Notes: generated by a model from the letters alone, not told the origin. A stretch of 64,000 bases of DNA from Pontibacterium granulatum (GCF_029961155.1 NZ_JASBRH010000008.1:1-64000); one strand, 5' to 3'. Shown: positions 18,169 to 27,246, counted from the first letter of the stretch. Numbers and translations: made by a program.

Positions 18169-19110
18169 ATGCGATTTACTCTGAAGCAATTGCGTTATTT
18201 CGTTACCGCAGGGGAGTTTGGCAGCGTTACCAAAGCGGCCGAAACCCTGCATGTTTCGCAACCTTCGATCTCCTCGGCAGTACTTCACCTGGAAGAAGTT
18301 ACCGGTCTGCAGCTGTTTGTGCGTCACCATGCACAGGGGTTGTCACTCACCCCGGCGGGACGCCAGTTTATTCTGCGGGCCAAGCAGCTGCTGGCAGATG
18401 CTGAAGGTTTGGGACACTACGCCAATACCCTCGGCGAAGAGGTGGCGGGATCGCTGCGTATAGTTGGCTTTCCAACGTTCACCCCGATGTTGCTACCGTC
18501 ATTGATGCGTCGTTTTGTGGATACCTATCCGGAAGTGAACATTCAGTGTGACGAAAGCCACCAGAAAGATATCATCCAAAGCCTGATGGACGGCCGTTAT
18601 GAGCTGGCAGTGACCTACGATCTGCAGATCCCTGCGGATATCGAGTTTGAACCGATCATGCAGTTCCCGCCCTATGCGTTACTGTCGGTCGATCATCCTC
18701 TGGCCGATCGCAGCGAGCTGTCTCTGAATGATCTGGTGGAGTACCCGATGGTGCTGCTGGATTGGCCGATGACGCGGGATTACTTCTTCTCTTTGTTTTT
18801 GAGCCAGGATCTGGAACCGGACTTTGCCTACAAGGCTCAGTCGTTGGGTATGGTGCGTGGTCTGGTGAGTAACGGCTTTGGTTATACCCTGGCGAATGCG
18901 CCACTGGTAAACAACAAGGCGTTGGACGGGACAGAGCTGAAGGCGATCCCGTTGACGGGTAACCTACGCCCGCTGCACCTGGGCGTGGCTAAGATTGCCC
19001 AATTCAGGCTGACGCCTGTAGCGGTGGCATTTATCAAAATGCTGAAGGAGCGCTCGGCGGAACTGTCCGAAGTGATCTTCACCGATAAGCGGTTCTACCG
19101 AAACTTGTAG
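18169..19110 (+). CDS. LysR-type regulator, candidate controller of the 19-42 kb regulon
   Basis: A 313-residue LysR regulator. The winged helix-turn-helix is at residues about 3-62 (LKQLRYFVTAGEFGSVTKAAETLHVSQPS and onward), and a substrate-binding domain runs from about 90 to 300. ATG 18169 is used; an in-frame GTG lies three codons earlier. It is the nearest regulator to the aspartase operon, whose promoter carries the best copy of a T-N11-A type operator found upstream of seven units here. It is therefore the leading candidate for the regulator of that set (inference). The effector is unknown. A terminator follows. Confidence 0.9.
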   Translation: MRFTLKQLRYFVTAGEFGSVTKAAETLHVSQPSISSAVLHLEEVTGLQLFVRHHAQGLSLTPAGRQFILRAKQLLADAEGLGHYANTLGEEVAGSLRIVGFPTFTPMLLPSLMRRFVDTYPEVNIQCDESHQKDIIQSLMDGRYELAVTYDLQIPADIEFEPIMQFPPYALLSVDHPLADRSELSLNDLVEYPMVLLDWPMTRDYFFSLFLSQDLEPDFAYKAQSLGMVRGLVSNGFGYTLANAPLVNNKALDGTELKAIPLTGNLRPLHLGVAKIAQFRLTPVAVAFIKMLKERSAELSEVIFTDKRFYRNL

Positions 19111-19134
19111 GTTGTCCCTCCGTTTCTGATTAAG

Positions 19135-19158
19135 CCCGGCCTTTGTGCCGGGTTTTTT
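19135..19158 (+). terminator. rho-independent terminator of lysR
   Basis: The stem CCCGGC / GCCGGG with a short loop is followed by six T residues, 25 bp after the lysR stop. Confidence 0.85.
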
Positions 19159-19195
19159 ATTGTCCGTAACCCGCGTTGCTGCCGCGGCGTTCGTT

Positions 19196-19284
19196 GTAGG
19201 TTGGTCTTCGCTACGCAAAGCCCAACAGTTACTGAGTAATGTTGAGTGGACTTGTTGGGCATCGCTTCGCGATGGCCAACCTAC
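19196..19284. repeat. imperfect inverted repeat element, about 89 bp
   Basis: Outer arms GTAGGTTGG and CCAACCTAC, with inner arms AGCCCAACA and TGTTGGGC, enclose about 25 bp. The arrangement resembles the REP- or MITE-like GTAGGTTGG/CCAACCTAC elements common in gammaproteobacterial intergenic regions. No transposase is nearby. Confidence 0.6.
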
Positions 19285-19318
19285 GCTATTGTTGGAGCCC
19301 GCAGCCGGCTAGCCTGTG

Positions 19319-19368
19319 CTGCATAAGAAAAAATAATGCAGAGGAGAAAATAATAATATTTTACAGAT
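19319..19368 (+). promoter_or_regulatory. regulon element F: LysR-type operator, aspartase operon
   Basis: The perfect dyad CTGCAT-N11-ATGCAG (19319-19341) is followed at positions 34-45 of the element by AATAATATTTTA. The same two blocks in the same register occur upstream of five other units (porin, aminotransferase, ArgE-like, TRAP, monooxygenase) and weakly before the chemoreceptor. The T-N11-A core is the LysR signature. It ends about 100 bp before the aspartase ATG. Confidence 0.75.
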
Positions 19369-19469
19369 GTAGTGGTGATTCTTAGGCTGGATATCTGAAT
19401 CCCCCGAACATCTCGTTCGAAATGTTCGAACCAACCAGGCTGAACAGCCGCCGAGCATTCGGATAAAAA

Positions 19470-21308
19470 ATGAATACAAATAATAAAAAGCTACTCAAAA
19501 CAGTTCTGCAGTGTGAAGGCCTTGAAGCTCAGGAGCTGAGCGCACTGGTCAAAATCAGCGCAATCACCACCGTTACCAAGGGTGAATCCACCTTGCTGGA
19601 TGACGGAACGAAGCTGGTGGTTGTTCTCTCCGGCATCCTGCAACAGACCGGTCCGGGTTATCAGGTCGAGCTGGCCGGGCCCATCCTAGCCAACGACCTA
19701 ACCCTGGGTGCTGCGTGCAAGGATCATTTCCAGGCTGTCACCGATGTCACCCTGCTGCAGATCGAGCGCAGCGGATTGCAGCGCTGGCTGAACAGCTCTG
19801 CCAAGTGTGGAGCGCTGGCAGCGGTTTTAATGCGATTGGACACGCTACGCCGTGAGGTCACTCAGCAAGCACAGACCCACGAAGTGGTGCGCCGGGAGAA
19901 AGACCTGTTGGGGATACGGGATGTTCCACAGGCAGCGCTTTACGGCGTACAGACCCTGCGTGCGCAGGAAAACTTTGAGATCACTGGCATCAAGCTGAAG
20001 CACTTCCCGAAGCTGGTGAATGCACTGGCGATGGTGAAGAAGGCCGCAGCCCGCGCCAACAACAAGCTGGGCCTGCTGGACGACGCCAAGACCGCTGCGA
20101 TCAGCCAGGCCTGTGACGAGATTATCGCCGGGCAGTGGCACGACCACTTTGTTGTGGACGTGATCCAGGGTGGTGCCGGTACGTCCACCAACATGAATGC
20201 CAACGAGGTGATCGCTAACCGGGGTCTGGAGATCCTGGGTCACGCCCGTGGCGACTACCAACACCTGCACCCGAACAACCACGTCAACCTGTCCCAGTCG
20301 ACCAACGACGCTTACCCAACGGCGATCCGTCTCGGCATCCTGCTCAGTCATCAGGAGTACGTAAATGCCCTGTCCTGCTTGTGCTACCAGCTGAAGCAGA
20401 AAGCAGTGGAGTTCTCCGATGTGGTGAAGATGGGCCGCACCCAGTTGCAGGACGCTGTGCCGATCACCCTTGGCCAGGAATTTGATGCCTGGTACTCCAC
20501 GGTGAAGGAGGACATCGAGGAAGCCAAGGATGTGGTGGAGTTCTTCCGCGAGATCAATATGGGCGCGACCGCGATTGGTACCGGTATCAACACCGATCCC
20601 GAGTACTCCAGCCTGGTGATTGAGGAGCTGTGCCATATCTCCGGCAAGGAGATGAAACGGGCACACAACTTGATCGAGGCCACCTCTGATATGGGCGCGT
20701 TCGTGACCTTCAGCAGCGTGCTGAAACGCAACGCGGTCAAATTATCTAAGATGTGTAATGACCTGCGTTTGCTTTCTAGCGGCCCGCGAGCGGGCCTGCA
20801 GGAGATCAACCTGCCGGCGATGCAACCGGGCAGTTCGATCATGCCGGGCAAGGTAAATCCGGTGATTCCGGAGATGGTGAACCAGGTAGCGTTCCAGGTG
20901 ATCGGCAACGATATCGCCGTGACCATGGCGGCCGAAGCGGGTCAGCTTCAGTTGAACGTGATGGAGCCGGTATTGGCCTTCAACGTGATGCAGTCGCTGC
21001 GCCTGCAGATCCGTGCAGTGAATACGCTGGCCGAGAAATGCATCAAGGGCATCACCGCCAACCGCGAGCACTGCCTCAACGTAGTGAACAACAGCATTGG
21101 CATCATCACGGCCCTGAACCCGTATATCGGCTACGAGAACGCAACCCGCATTGCCAAAAACGCGATTGAGAACAACCACAGCGTGCGCGACCTGATCCTG
21201 ACCGAAGGCCTGCTCTCCATCGAGGAGCTGGACGACATTCTCAGCGTCGAAAATATGACCGCGCCACGTCGCATGCGTAAGAACGCAGTGAACAGTAATG
21301 CTGTCTGA
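19470..21308 (+). CDS. aspA: aspartate ammonia-lyase with extra N-terminal cyclic-nucleotide-binding-like domain
   Basis: A 612-residue protein. From about residue 140 it is a full aspartase/fumarase-superfamily enzyme: GGAGTSTNMNANEV, HPNNHVNLSQSTND, GRTQLQDAVPITLGQEF and the signature GSSIMPGKVNP (about 453-463). It should convert aspartate to fumarate plus ammonia. The first 140 residues are extra, since ordinary AspA is about 470 long. They look like a cupin/cNMP-binding-type beta roll (LVVVLSGILQQTG...GPILANDLTLG...VTLLQIERSGLQRWL), but this assignment is tentative. The fusion is in frame with no stop and no internal start region needed. It is first in an operon with an aldehyde dehydrogenase, under regulon element F. 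Confidence 0.9.
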   Translation: MNTNNKKLLKTVLQCEGLEAQELSALVKISAITTVTKGESTLLDDGTKLVVVLSGILQQTGPGYQVELAGPILANDLTLGAACKDHFQAVTDVTLLQIERSGLQRWLNSSAKCGALAAVLMRLDTLRREVTQQAQTHEVVRREKDLLGIRDVPQAALYGVQTLRAQENFEITGIKLKHFPKLVNALAMVKKAAARANNKLGLLDDAKTAAISQACDEIIAGQWHDHFVVDVIQGGAGTSTNMNANEVIANRGLEILGHARGDYQHLHPNNHVNLSQSTNDAYPTAIRLGILLSHQEYVNALSCLCYQLKQKAVEFSDVVKMGRTQLQDAVPITLGQEFDAWYSTVKEDIEEAKDVVEFFREINMGATAIGTGINTDPEYSSLVIEELCHISGKEMKRAHNLIEATSDMGAFVTFSSVLKRNAVKLSKMCNDLRLLSSGPRAGLQEINLPAMQPGSSIMPGKVNPVIPEMVNQVAFQVIGNDIAVTMAAEAGQLQLNVMEPVLAFNVMQSLRLQIRAVNTLAEKCIKGITANREHCLNVVNNSIGIITALNPYIGYENATRIAKNAIENNHSVRDLILTEGLLSIEELDDILSVENMTAPRRMRKNAVNSNAV

Positions 21309-21329
21309 ACAGCTGTAAGGAGTATAAAG

Positions 21330-22814
21330 ATGACCACTCAGAACAAAGAATACTGGCTGAACAAACAGCAGAACATGCGCCTGCCTGCGCAGGCATTTAT
21401 TAACGGCGAATTTACCGACGCCAGCGATGGCGGCACCTACGACACCATCAACCCAGCCACCGGTGAACTACTGGTGGCGACCGCTGCTTGTACCGCGCAG
21501 GATGTGGATCGCGCCGTGGCGGCTGCCCGTAACAGCTTCGAATCCGGAGTCTGGGCCGATAAGGCCCCGGCCGAGCGCAAGGCAGTGATGAAAAAGCTGG
21601 CCGCCCTGATCATGGAAAATCATGAAGAACTGGCGCTGATGGAGAGCCTCAACGTGGGCAAACCGGTGCAGGATGCGATGAACATCGATATCCCGGGCTC
21701 CGCGGGCTGCTTCGAATGGTACGCCGAGGCTGTGGATAAACTTTACGGTGAAGTGGCGCCAACAGACGGCAACAACGTGGCGACCATCACCCGCGAACCG
21801 ATCGGTGTGGTTGCGGCGGTGGTACCGTGGAACTTCCCGCTGGACATCGCCGCCTGGAAACTGGGCCCAGCACTGATCAGCGGTAACTCCGTGGTGCTGA
21901 AACCGGCTGAGCAGTCGCCGTTAACCGCGCTGAAGCTGGCTGAATTGGCAAAAGAAGCGGGAATCCCGGACGGTGTCCTGAACGTGGTGACCGGTCACGG
22001 CCACATCGTGGGCAAGGCTCTGGGACTGCATATGGATGTAGACTGCCTGGCATTCACCGGCTCTACCCAGGTGGGCAAGTTGTTTATGGGTTACTCGGCG
22101 GAATCCAACCTGAAACCGGTATGGCCGGAAACCGGTGGCAAGAGTCCGAACCTGATCTTTGCCGACTGTGACCTGGATGCTGCGGTAGACCACGCCGCGA
22201 TGGGTATCTTCTTCAACCAGGGCGAGGTCTGCTCGGCCAACTCCCGTATTCTGATCGAAGCCAGCATCAAGGATCAGTTTGTGGAGAAGTTCCTGGCCAA
22301 AGCCAAGTCGATGGTGGTGGGTGATCCACTGGATGCTGATACTCAAGTAGGCGCGTTGATCGATACCAACCACGCCTGCAGTGTGCGTAAGTTCATCGCT
22401 CAGGCCAATGAGGAAGGCGCGACCATGCTGACCGGCGGTGCCGGTGATGAATCCACCGCAGTCGTGGCGCCAACCATCTTCGATAACGTTTCACCGGAGA
22501 TGAGCATCGCCCGAGATGAGGTCTTTGGTCCGGTTGCTGCGCTGATCACGTTCGAAGACGAAGCGGAAGCGATCAAGATCGCCAATGACTCCATCTACGG
22601 CCTGGCGGCGTCCCTGTGGACCACCAACCTGAACCGTGCGCACCGCGTAGCTAAGAAACTGCGTGCCGGTACCGTGTCGGTGAACACCATGGATGCGCTG
22701 GATTTCAGCACCCCGTTTGGCGGTTACAAGCAGTCCGGTTTTGGCCGTGACCTGTCCCTGCACGCCATCGATAAGTTTACCCAGCTGAAAACCACCTGGA
22801 TCAAACTGGCCTGA
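21330..22814 (+). CDS. aldehyde dehydrogenase (PuuC/omega-aminoaldehyde type)
   Basis: A 494-residue NAD(P)-dependent aldehyde dehydrogenase. Visible are VVPWNFPLDIAAWKLGPAL, the nucleotide-binding FTGSTQVGK, the catalytic Glu region (ETGGKSPN), the catalytic Cys in FFNQGEVCSANSR, and FGGYKQSGFGRD. The closest familiar group is gamma-glutamyl-gamma-aminobutyraldehyde or other aminoaldehyde dehydrogenases. It follows aspA by 21 bp with AAGGAG before the ATG. With the aminotransferase at 30783-32177 it could oxidise the aldehyde made from an omega-amino compound, such as aspartate semialdehyde; the substrate is inferred only. Confidence 0.9.
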   Translation: MTTQNKEYWLNKQQNMRLPAQAFINGEFTDASDGGTYDTINPATGELLVATAACTAQDVDRAVAAARNSFESGVWADKAPAERKAVMKKLAALIMENHEELALMESLNVGKPVQDAMNIDIPGSAGCFEWYAEAVDKLYGEVAPTDGNNVATITREPIGVVAAVVPWNFPLDIAAWKLGPALISGNSVVLKPAEQSPLTALKLAELAKEAGIPDGVLNVVTGHGHIVGKALGLHMDVDCLAFTGSTQVGKLFMGYSAESNLKPVWPETGGKSPNLIFADCDLDAAVDHAAMGIFFNQGEVCSANSRILIEASIKDQFVEKFLAKAKSMVVGDPLDADTQVGALIDTNHACSVRKFIAQANEEGATMLTGGAGDESTAVVAPTIFDNVSPEMSIARDEVFGPVAALITFEDEAEAIKIANDSIYGLAASLWTTNLNRAHRVAKKLRAGTVSVNTMDALDFSTPFGGYKQSGFGRDLSLHAIDKFTQLKTTWIKLA

Positions 22815-22820
22815 TCTGAG

Positions 22821-22854
22821 AACTCCGGCAGTGCAGCGCTGCCGGAGTTTTTTT
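22821..22854 (+). terminator. rho-independent terminator of aspA-aldehyde dehydrogenase operon
   Basis: The perfect stem ACTCCGGCAG / CTGCCGGAGT is followed by a run of T residues, a few bases after the dehydrogenase stop. Confidence 0.92.
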
Positions 22855-22931
22855 GTGCCTGATATCGGGCCCGCTGTTTTGCTTTCCCTGTTCCTGATCC
22901 CTACAAGGTCTCCCCCTGTTCTAACGTTCCC

Positions 22932-23885
22932 TTAACGGGAGGATGCCGGTGCAACCCGATCAGCCCGCTGAATCCGCGGCAGCACGTTGTTGGCGACCAG
23001 CGCCGTAATCACCAGCGCCATGCCGTAGATCTCCATCGGTTCGATCGCCTTGCCCTGCAGAGCCGCAATCACAAAAGCCGCGACCGGGATCATGTTCATA
23101 AACAGCAGGGAGTTCAGGGCACCCATGCGTGCCACGCCGTTGGACCAGCAGGACACCGCCAACACTCCAGCGGCCAGGATCAGGTAACCGATCTCGAACA
23201 GCACCGGGGTGATTCGCTCCAGGGTGGGCAGGACGGAAACACCGATTAAGCTGGCCACTGTATTGGCGCACAAAATGGTGATCAGACCGGCCGAGCAGGA
23301 CAAAGCGGTGTAGCGGCTGGAACTCCAGTCCGGCAATTGGCTGATGCCCATGGAGAAGATCACCCAGCAGGTCACGCCGATGATGATCATCAGGTCACCC
23401 TTGATCGCCTGCAGTTGTAGCAGGTTGGCGATATCACCGCGAGAGATCACCAGGATCACACCCGCGATTGCCACCAGTGTGCAGAGCAGGGTGGCACCGT
23501 TGGGGCGCTTGCCCTGGGTGATCCAGCTGATCAGGGCGCTGATCAGGGGCATCAAAGAGGCGATCACCGCGCCGTGTTCGGCTGGGGCGTGCCTGAGACC
23601 GTGGAACAGCAGAATACTGAAGCCACAGAAGCCGCAGGAGCCATACAGCCACAGGCGTAGGAATTGACCGTCGTAGCGGAATGCGGTTCGCCCCTCTTTC
23701 AGCCACAGCATCAGGCAGAAGATCAGGGCGCCACAGCCGTAGCGGATGCTGGTCATCGAATACGGATCGAGATACTGCAGGGCAGTTTGCGATACGCCAT
23801 ACATACCACCCCAGGCGATGGCTGCAATCAGCAGGTTGCTGCTACCGATCAGGGAATTGCTGTTGGAGGTATCAATACTGTTCAT
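22932..23885 (-). CDS. EamA/DMT family transporter
   Basis: A 317-residue membrane protein with about ten hydrophobic segments in two EamA repeats (AAIAWGGMYGVSQTALQYLDP near the start, VCWSNGVARMG-like and final LVITALVANNVLP segments near the end). Such proteins export or import amino acids and other small metabolites; the substrate cannot be told. It is divergent from a LysR gene across a 105-bp gap, so that LysR may control it. No copy of the regulon element is present. Confidence 0.85.
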   Translation of the reverse strand: MNSIDTSNSNSLIGSSNLLIAAIAWGGMYGVSQTALQYLDPYSMTSIRYGCGALIFCLMLWLKEGRTAFRYDGQFLRLWLYGSCGFCGFSILLFHGLRHAPAEHGAVIASLMPLISALISWITQGKRPNGATLLCTLVAIAGVILVISRGDIANLLQLQAIKGDLMIIIGVTCWVIFSMGISQLPDWSSSRYTALSCSAGLITILCANTVASLIGVSVLPTLERITPVLFEIGYLILAAGVLAVSCWSNGVARMGALNSLLFMNMIPVAAFVIAALQGKAIEPMEIYGMALVITALVANNVLPRIQRADRVAPASSR

Positions 23886-23990
23886 GGCAGTCGCTCAACG
23901 AGGGATTAAACAAAACAGCATAAATTTTAGGCAGCAGCGCCGGGCTAGATAACCGGACAGCCTGCAATAACTTGTTCGGATTTTTGCAAT

Positions 23991-24893
23991 ATGTCGCTGA
24001 AAGCAGAGTACCTTCGCGCACTTATAGCCACCGACCGTAATGGCAGCCTGTCCGCTGCCGCAGGGGAGTTGGGGATAACCGTATCCAGTGTCAGCTATGC
24101 CATCCGCCAGCTGGAAGACAATCTGGGCGAATGCCTGCTCAACCGGGATAACTACCGGGTCAGCCTGACCGAGGCGGGGCGGGTTGCGGTGGAACATGGG
24201 GCGGAGATCCTGCGCCTGCAATCCAGCCTGGAAGCAGAGGTGCATCACATCGCCAGCGGTTGGGAGCGGGAGCTGACCATCGCGTTCACCAACATGCTGC
24301 GCAGCGACGCGCTCTACGACTGGCTGGCGCAGTTCTATCAGCTGAACAGCGGTACGCGCGTGCGCATCATCCGCGAAGTGTACAGCGGCACCTGGGACGC
24401 TTTGTATGACAAGCGGGCTGATCTGGTGATCGGTGCAGTCGGGCGGCCACCCCATGAAGTGGATGTGAGTTATGTGCCGATGGGGCGCCGTCAGCTCTAC
24501 CTCGCCATGCATGCCAAACATACGCTGGCGGAATTGCCGGAACCGCTGAGTATGGAGCAGGTAGCTGTCCACCGTTTGGTAGATGCCGGGGACAGCAGCC
24601 GTTTGATTCGTAGAGCGAGCAGCGACGGCGTGTTTATCAGTCAGGACCAACTGACCGTCCCCGACCTGTTTGCCCAGAAAGAGGCGATCCTGAGCGGTAT
24701 CGCCGTGGGTTTCATGCCGCTGCACCTGATCGAGGATGAGATCAACCAGGGTCGGTTGCTGGTGCGTGAGGTGGAGAACCGGGAATGCAGCGTCGAACTG
24801 TATGCCTGTTGGCGACGCTCCAGCCGGGGGCGGGCACTGACCTGGTTTACCGAACGTCTGCAAAAAAACGGCAACCGCCAGCAATTTATCTGA
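23991..24893 (+). CDS. LysR-type regulator, neighbour of EamA and HisD-like genes
   Basis: A 300-residue LysR regulator. The helix-turn-helix is at about 5-60 (LRALIATDRNGSLSAAAGELGITVSSVSYAIRQLE in part), and the effector domain is about 88-295. It lies between the divergent EamA gene and the HisD-like gene (28 bp downstream, same strand). It most likely controls those two. It could also be considered for the wider regulon, but the aspartase-proximal LysR is better placed. Confidence 0.9.
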   Translation: MSLKAEYLRALIATDRNGSLSAAAGELGITVSSVSYAIRQLEDNLGECLLNRDNYRVSLTEAGRVAVEHGAEILRLQSSLEAEVHHIASGWERELTIAFTNMLRSDALYDWLAQFYQLNSGTRVRIIREVYSGTWDALYDKRADLVIGAVGRPPHEVDVSYVPMGRRQLYLAMHAKHTLAELPEPLSMEQVAVHRLVDAGDSSRLIRRASSDGVFISQDQLTVPDLFAQKEAILSGIAVGFMPLHLIEDEINQGRLLVREVENRECSVELYACWRRSSRGRALTWFTERLQKNGNRQQFI

Positions 24894-24921
24894 AGAATTA
24901 AAACACTACGGAAATACACAT

Positions 24922-26244
24922 ATGAACAAAAACGTGAGCTTTTGGGAGCTGGACACGCTCTCTCTCGCGCAACAGGAACAGCTGTTGCAGCGTACCGAGG
25001 CTGATCTGAGTAGCTATATCGAACAGGTCACACCAATCATCGAACAGGTGCGGTTGGGCGGGGATAACGCCCTGGCCGAGTTGACCAACCGCTTTGACGG
25101 CTCTGACCTGACGCCGGGGCAACTGCGTGTGACCGAAGCCGAGTTCGACGTGGCTGCGACACTGGTGGATGAGAAGACTCTGACTGCAATCCGTTTTGCG
25201 GCAGACAATATCCGTCGTTACCACGAAGCGCAAAAGCCGGGTGAGATGACCATGCAGGAGGTGCGCACGGGCAGTTTTGTCGGTGAGCGCTTCCTGCCGA
25301 TCCCTTCTGTGGCCTGTTACGTACCGCGTGGAAAGGGCTCCTTCCCGTCTGTGTTGTTGATGAATGCGATTCCGGCATTGGTGGCCGGGGTGAAGCGTAC
25401 CATCGTACTGACCCCGCCGGGTGCCGACGGCAGTGTGGATGCAGCAACGCTGGTGGCATGCCGCGAGATCGGTATCAGCGCAGTGTACAAGTGTGGCGGT
25501 GCCCAGGCAGTGGCCGCTGTGGCCTACGGCACCGAAAGCCTGCCCCGCTGCAGCAAGATTGTGGGGCCGGGCAGCCCGTGGATGGTGGCCGCGAAACAGC
25601 TGCTGGCTGCACGCATCGATCCGGGTATCCCAGCCGGGCCGTCCGAGTCCATCGTCTTTGCCGACAGCAGTGTGGACGGCGCGCTGGCCGCGCTGGATCT
25701 GCTGATCGAAGCGGAACACGGGCCGGACTCCTCCGCTTATCTGGTGACGACCTCGCGTGAGGTGGCCGAGCAGGCGATCGCGGCATTGCCGGAGCACTGG
25801 GCCGACATGAGCGATCTGCGTGTTGAGTACTCGGCCACTGTCTTGTGCGGACCGATGGGCGGTGTTGTGCTGGCCTCTGATATGGATCAGGCGTTCGACT
25901 TTATCAACGCCTATGCACCGGAGCACCTGCAGATTCTATCCCGCGACCCGTGGCAGTACCTGGGACGGATAGAAAACGCCGGGGAGGTACTGCTGGGACA
26001 GCATTCGCCGAGCACCTTGGGCAACTTTGTGCTGGGTTGTAACGCTGTACTGCCGACTTCCGGCGCGGCCGCAACCGTGTCGCCGCTGGGCGTGATGGAT
26101 TTTATGAAGTTTATGTCCGTGGCTTACGTGACCGAATCCGGTTATCCGGAGATGGCGGAGCAGGCGCAGGTGCTGGCAACCTACGAAGGCTTTGACGGCC
26201 ACGCCAATGCGGTATCGGAACGTCGACAGAAATACCTGAAGTGA
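24922..26244 (+). CDS. divergent histidinol dehydrogenase family protein
   Basis: A 440-residue member of the HisD family: CGGAQAVAAVAYGTE, KIVGPGSPWMVAAKQLL, IPAGPSESIVFAD, and APEHLQIL with its conserved Glu and His. It differs from biosynthetic HisD at usually fixed spots: GPGSPWM replaces GPGN-type sequence, AEHGPDSS replaces AEHD-type sequence, and the C-terminal LPTSGAAATVSPLGV is altered. It is not near other his genes. Catabolic HisD relatives that oxidise other alcohols are known, such as HpsN acting on sulfopropanediol. I infer an alcohol dehydrogenase role with unknown substrate, regulated with the EamA transporter by the adjacent LysR. Confidence 0.85.
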   Translation: MNKNVSFWELDTLSLAQQEQLLQRTEADLSSYIEQVTPIIEQVRLGGDNALAELTNRFDGSDLTPGQLRVTEAEFDVAATLVDEKTLTAIRFAADNIRRYHEAQKPGEMTMQEVRTGSFVGERFLPIPSVACYVPRGKGSFPSVLLMNAIPALVAGVKRTIVLTPPGADGSVDAATLVACREIGISAVYKCGGAQAVAAVAYGTESLPRCSKIVGPGSPWMVAAKQLLAARIDPGIPAGPSESIVFADSSVDGALAALDLLIEAEHGPDSSAYLVTTSREVAEQAIAALPEHWADMSDLRVEYSATVLCGPMGGVVLASDMDQAFDFINAYAPEHLQILSRDPWQYLGRIENAGEVLLGQHSPSTLGNFVLGCNAVLPTSGAAATVSPLGVMDFMKFMSVAYVTESGYPEMAEQAQVLATYEGFDGHANAVSERRQKYLK

Positions 26245-26275
26245 TTCACTGATTACATAAAAATTAACAGCCATT

Positions 26276-26315
26276 AAAAAGCCGGTTCTCTATATCTAAA
26301 GAGGACTGGCTTTTT
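26276..26315. terminator. bidirectional intrinsic terminator
   Basis: AAAAAGCC-G-GTTCTCT and AGAGGAC-TGGCTTTTT form a stem with A and T tracts on the two sides. It serves both the HisD-like gene (plus) and the convergent porin gene (minus). Confidence 0.85.
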
Positions 26316-26354
26316 ACTTTGGCCATAACGCCCCGAAGGGGAGGGGCGGGATGA

Positions 26355-27038
26355 TCAGAAGGTGCGGGACACGCTGAATACAACAGTGTTGTCGTCCAGA
26401 TCGTCGGTCTTGCTGCCGTTGACGTCGTTGAACAGGTACGCCACGGACAGGTCCAAGCCAGCCGCGCTGCCAGAGATGCCAATGGAGTAATCCGTGTACT
26501 CGGCATCCAGGTCTTCGTAATATTCACCGAAGGTGTAACCAGCGTGCAGGTCCAGGTTTACCACGTCGGTGATGCCAGTGGAGTAATCCAGCGCGACGTA
26601 GTGGTAGTCCTGGTCGCTGTTGATGTAGTCCGGCGCGTAGGCGTACAGAGCCGTGAAATCCTTGTAGGACAGACGCAGATCCAGTTCAAAAAAGTCGATG
26701 TCGGTACCGTCGGTGTAACCGTGGTATTGGAAATAATAAAGCGTTGCGTCGTAACCAATATTTTCGGTCAGGTCACCGTACTTACCCGCGTAGTAATCCA
26801 CTTCCAGGTTGGCGTTATCGCTGTCGCCGAAGTTGACGTTGCTGCCCCAGATACCGGCGTACACACCATTGTCGAAGCCAGCGTCGATGCTGGCTTGTAC
26901 GGCAGGATCTCCTGAGGTCTGGGATACACCGCGGAAGCGGTAGTCGTTGGTCATGGTCACACTGCCGGAGACTTCGGCAGCCTGGGCAGATACGGACGCG
27001 GCAAGCAATGCAGCTGGAGCTAACCAGGTTAGTTTCAT
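26355..27038 (-). CDS. TorF family putative outer membrane porin
   Basis: A 227-residue protein with a signal peptide (MKLTWLAPAALLAASVSAQA) and a short beta-barrel pattern beginning VSGSVTMTNDYRFRGVSQT, characteristic of the TorF (gcw_chp, TIGR02001) family, and ending in Phe. ATG 27038, with AGGAACAGAAG upstream, gives a proper signal peptide; upstream in-frame starts do not. Its promoter region carries regulon element E. This suggests the porin admits the solute handled by the TRAP transporter and catabolic genes (inference). Confidence 0.87.
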   Translation of the reverse strand: MKLTWLAPAALLAASVSAQAAEVSGSVTMTNDYRFRGVSQTSGDPAVQASIDAGFDNGVYAGIWGSNVNFGDSDNANLEVDYYAGKYGDLTENIGYDATLYYFQYHGYTDGTDIDFFELDLRLSYKDFTALYAYAPDYINSDQDYHYVALDYSTGITDVVNLDLHAGYTFGEYYEDLDAEYTDYSIGISGSAAGLDLSVAYLFNDVNGSKTDDLDDNTVVFSVSRTF

Positions 27039-27162
27039 CTTCTGTTCCTTGTTATTTTTGTGTTTCTTCACCGGAGTGAAGAATTGATTGAAGGCAGGGC
27101 GTACCAATTAAACTGCCCCATTCAGCGGAGAACTGAACGGTGAATATATAGGTCTGAAAGAA

Positions 27163-27212
27163 GTGGATAAAATATTTAATGCTGATGGTCTGGATATGAA
27201 AATTTAATGCAT
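27163..27212 (-). promoter_or_regulatory. regulon element E: LysR-type operator, porin gene
   Basis: In gene orientation it reads ATGCAT-N11-ATCCAG (27190-27212) and, in the same register as the other copies, ends with AATATTTTA. One arm position differs from the consensus first base. It lies about 125 bp before the porin ATG. Confidence 0.65.
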
Positions 27213-27246
27213 TTGAAATAAAGCTGTATTTTATTTTTGATTTTAT

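Noticed and set aside
23895-25926. Two long minus-strand open frames (329 and 342 codons)
   Set aside because: They lie opposite the LysR and HisD-like genes, are His/Gln/Arg-rich in the manner of antisense frames, and show no domains.
24922-26244. Biosynthetic histidinol dehydrogenase (hisD)
   Set aside because: Several signature motifs differ, no his genes are adjacent, and it is paired with a transporter and LysR gene.
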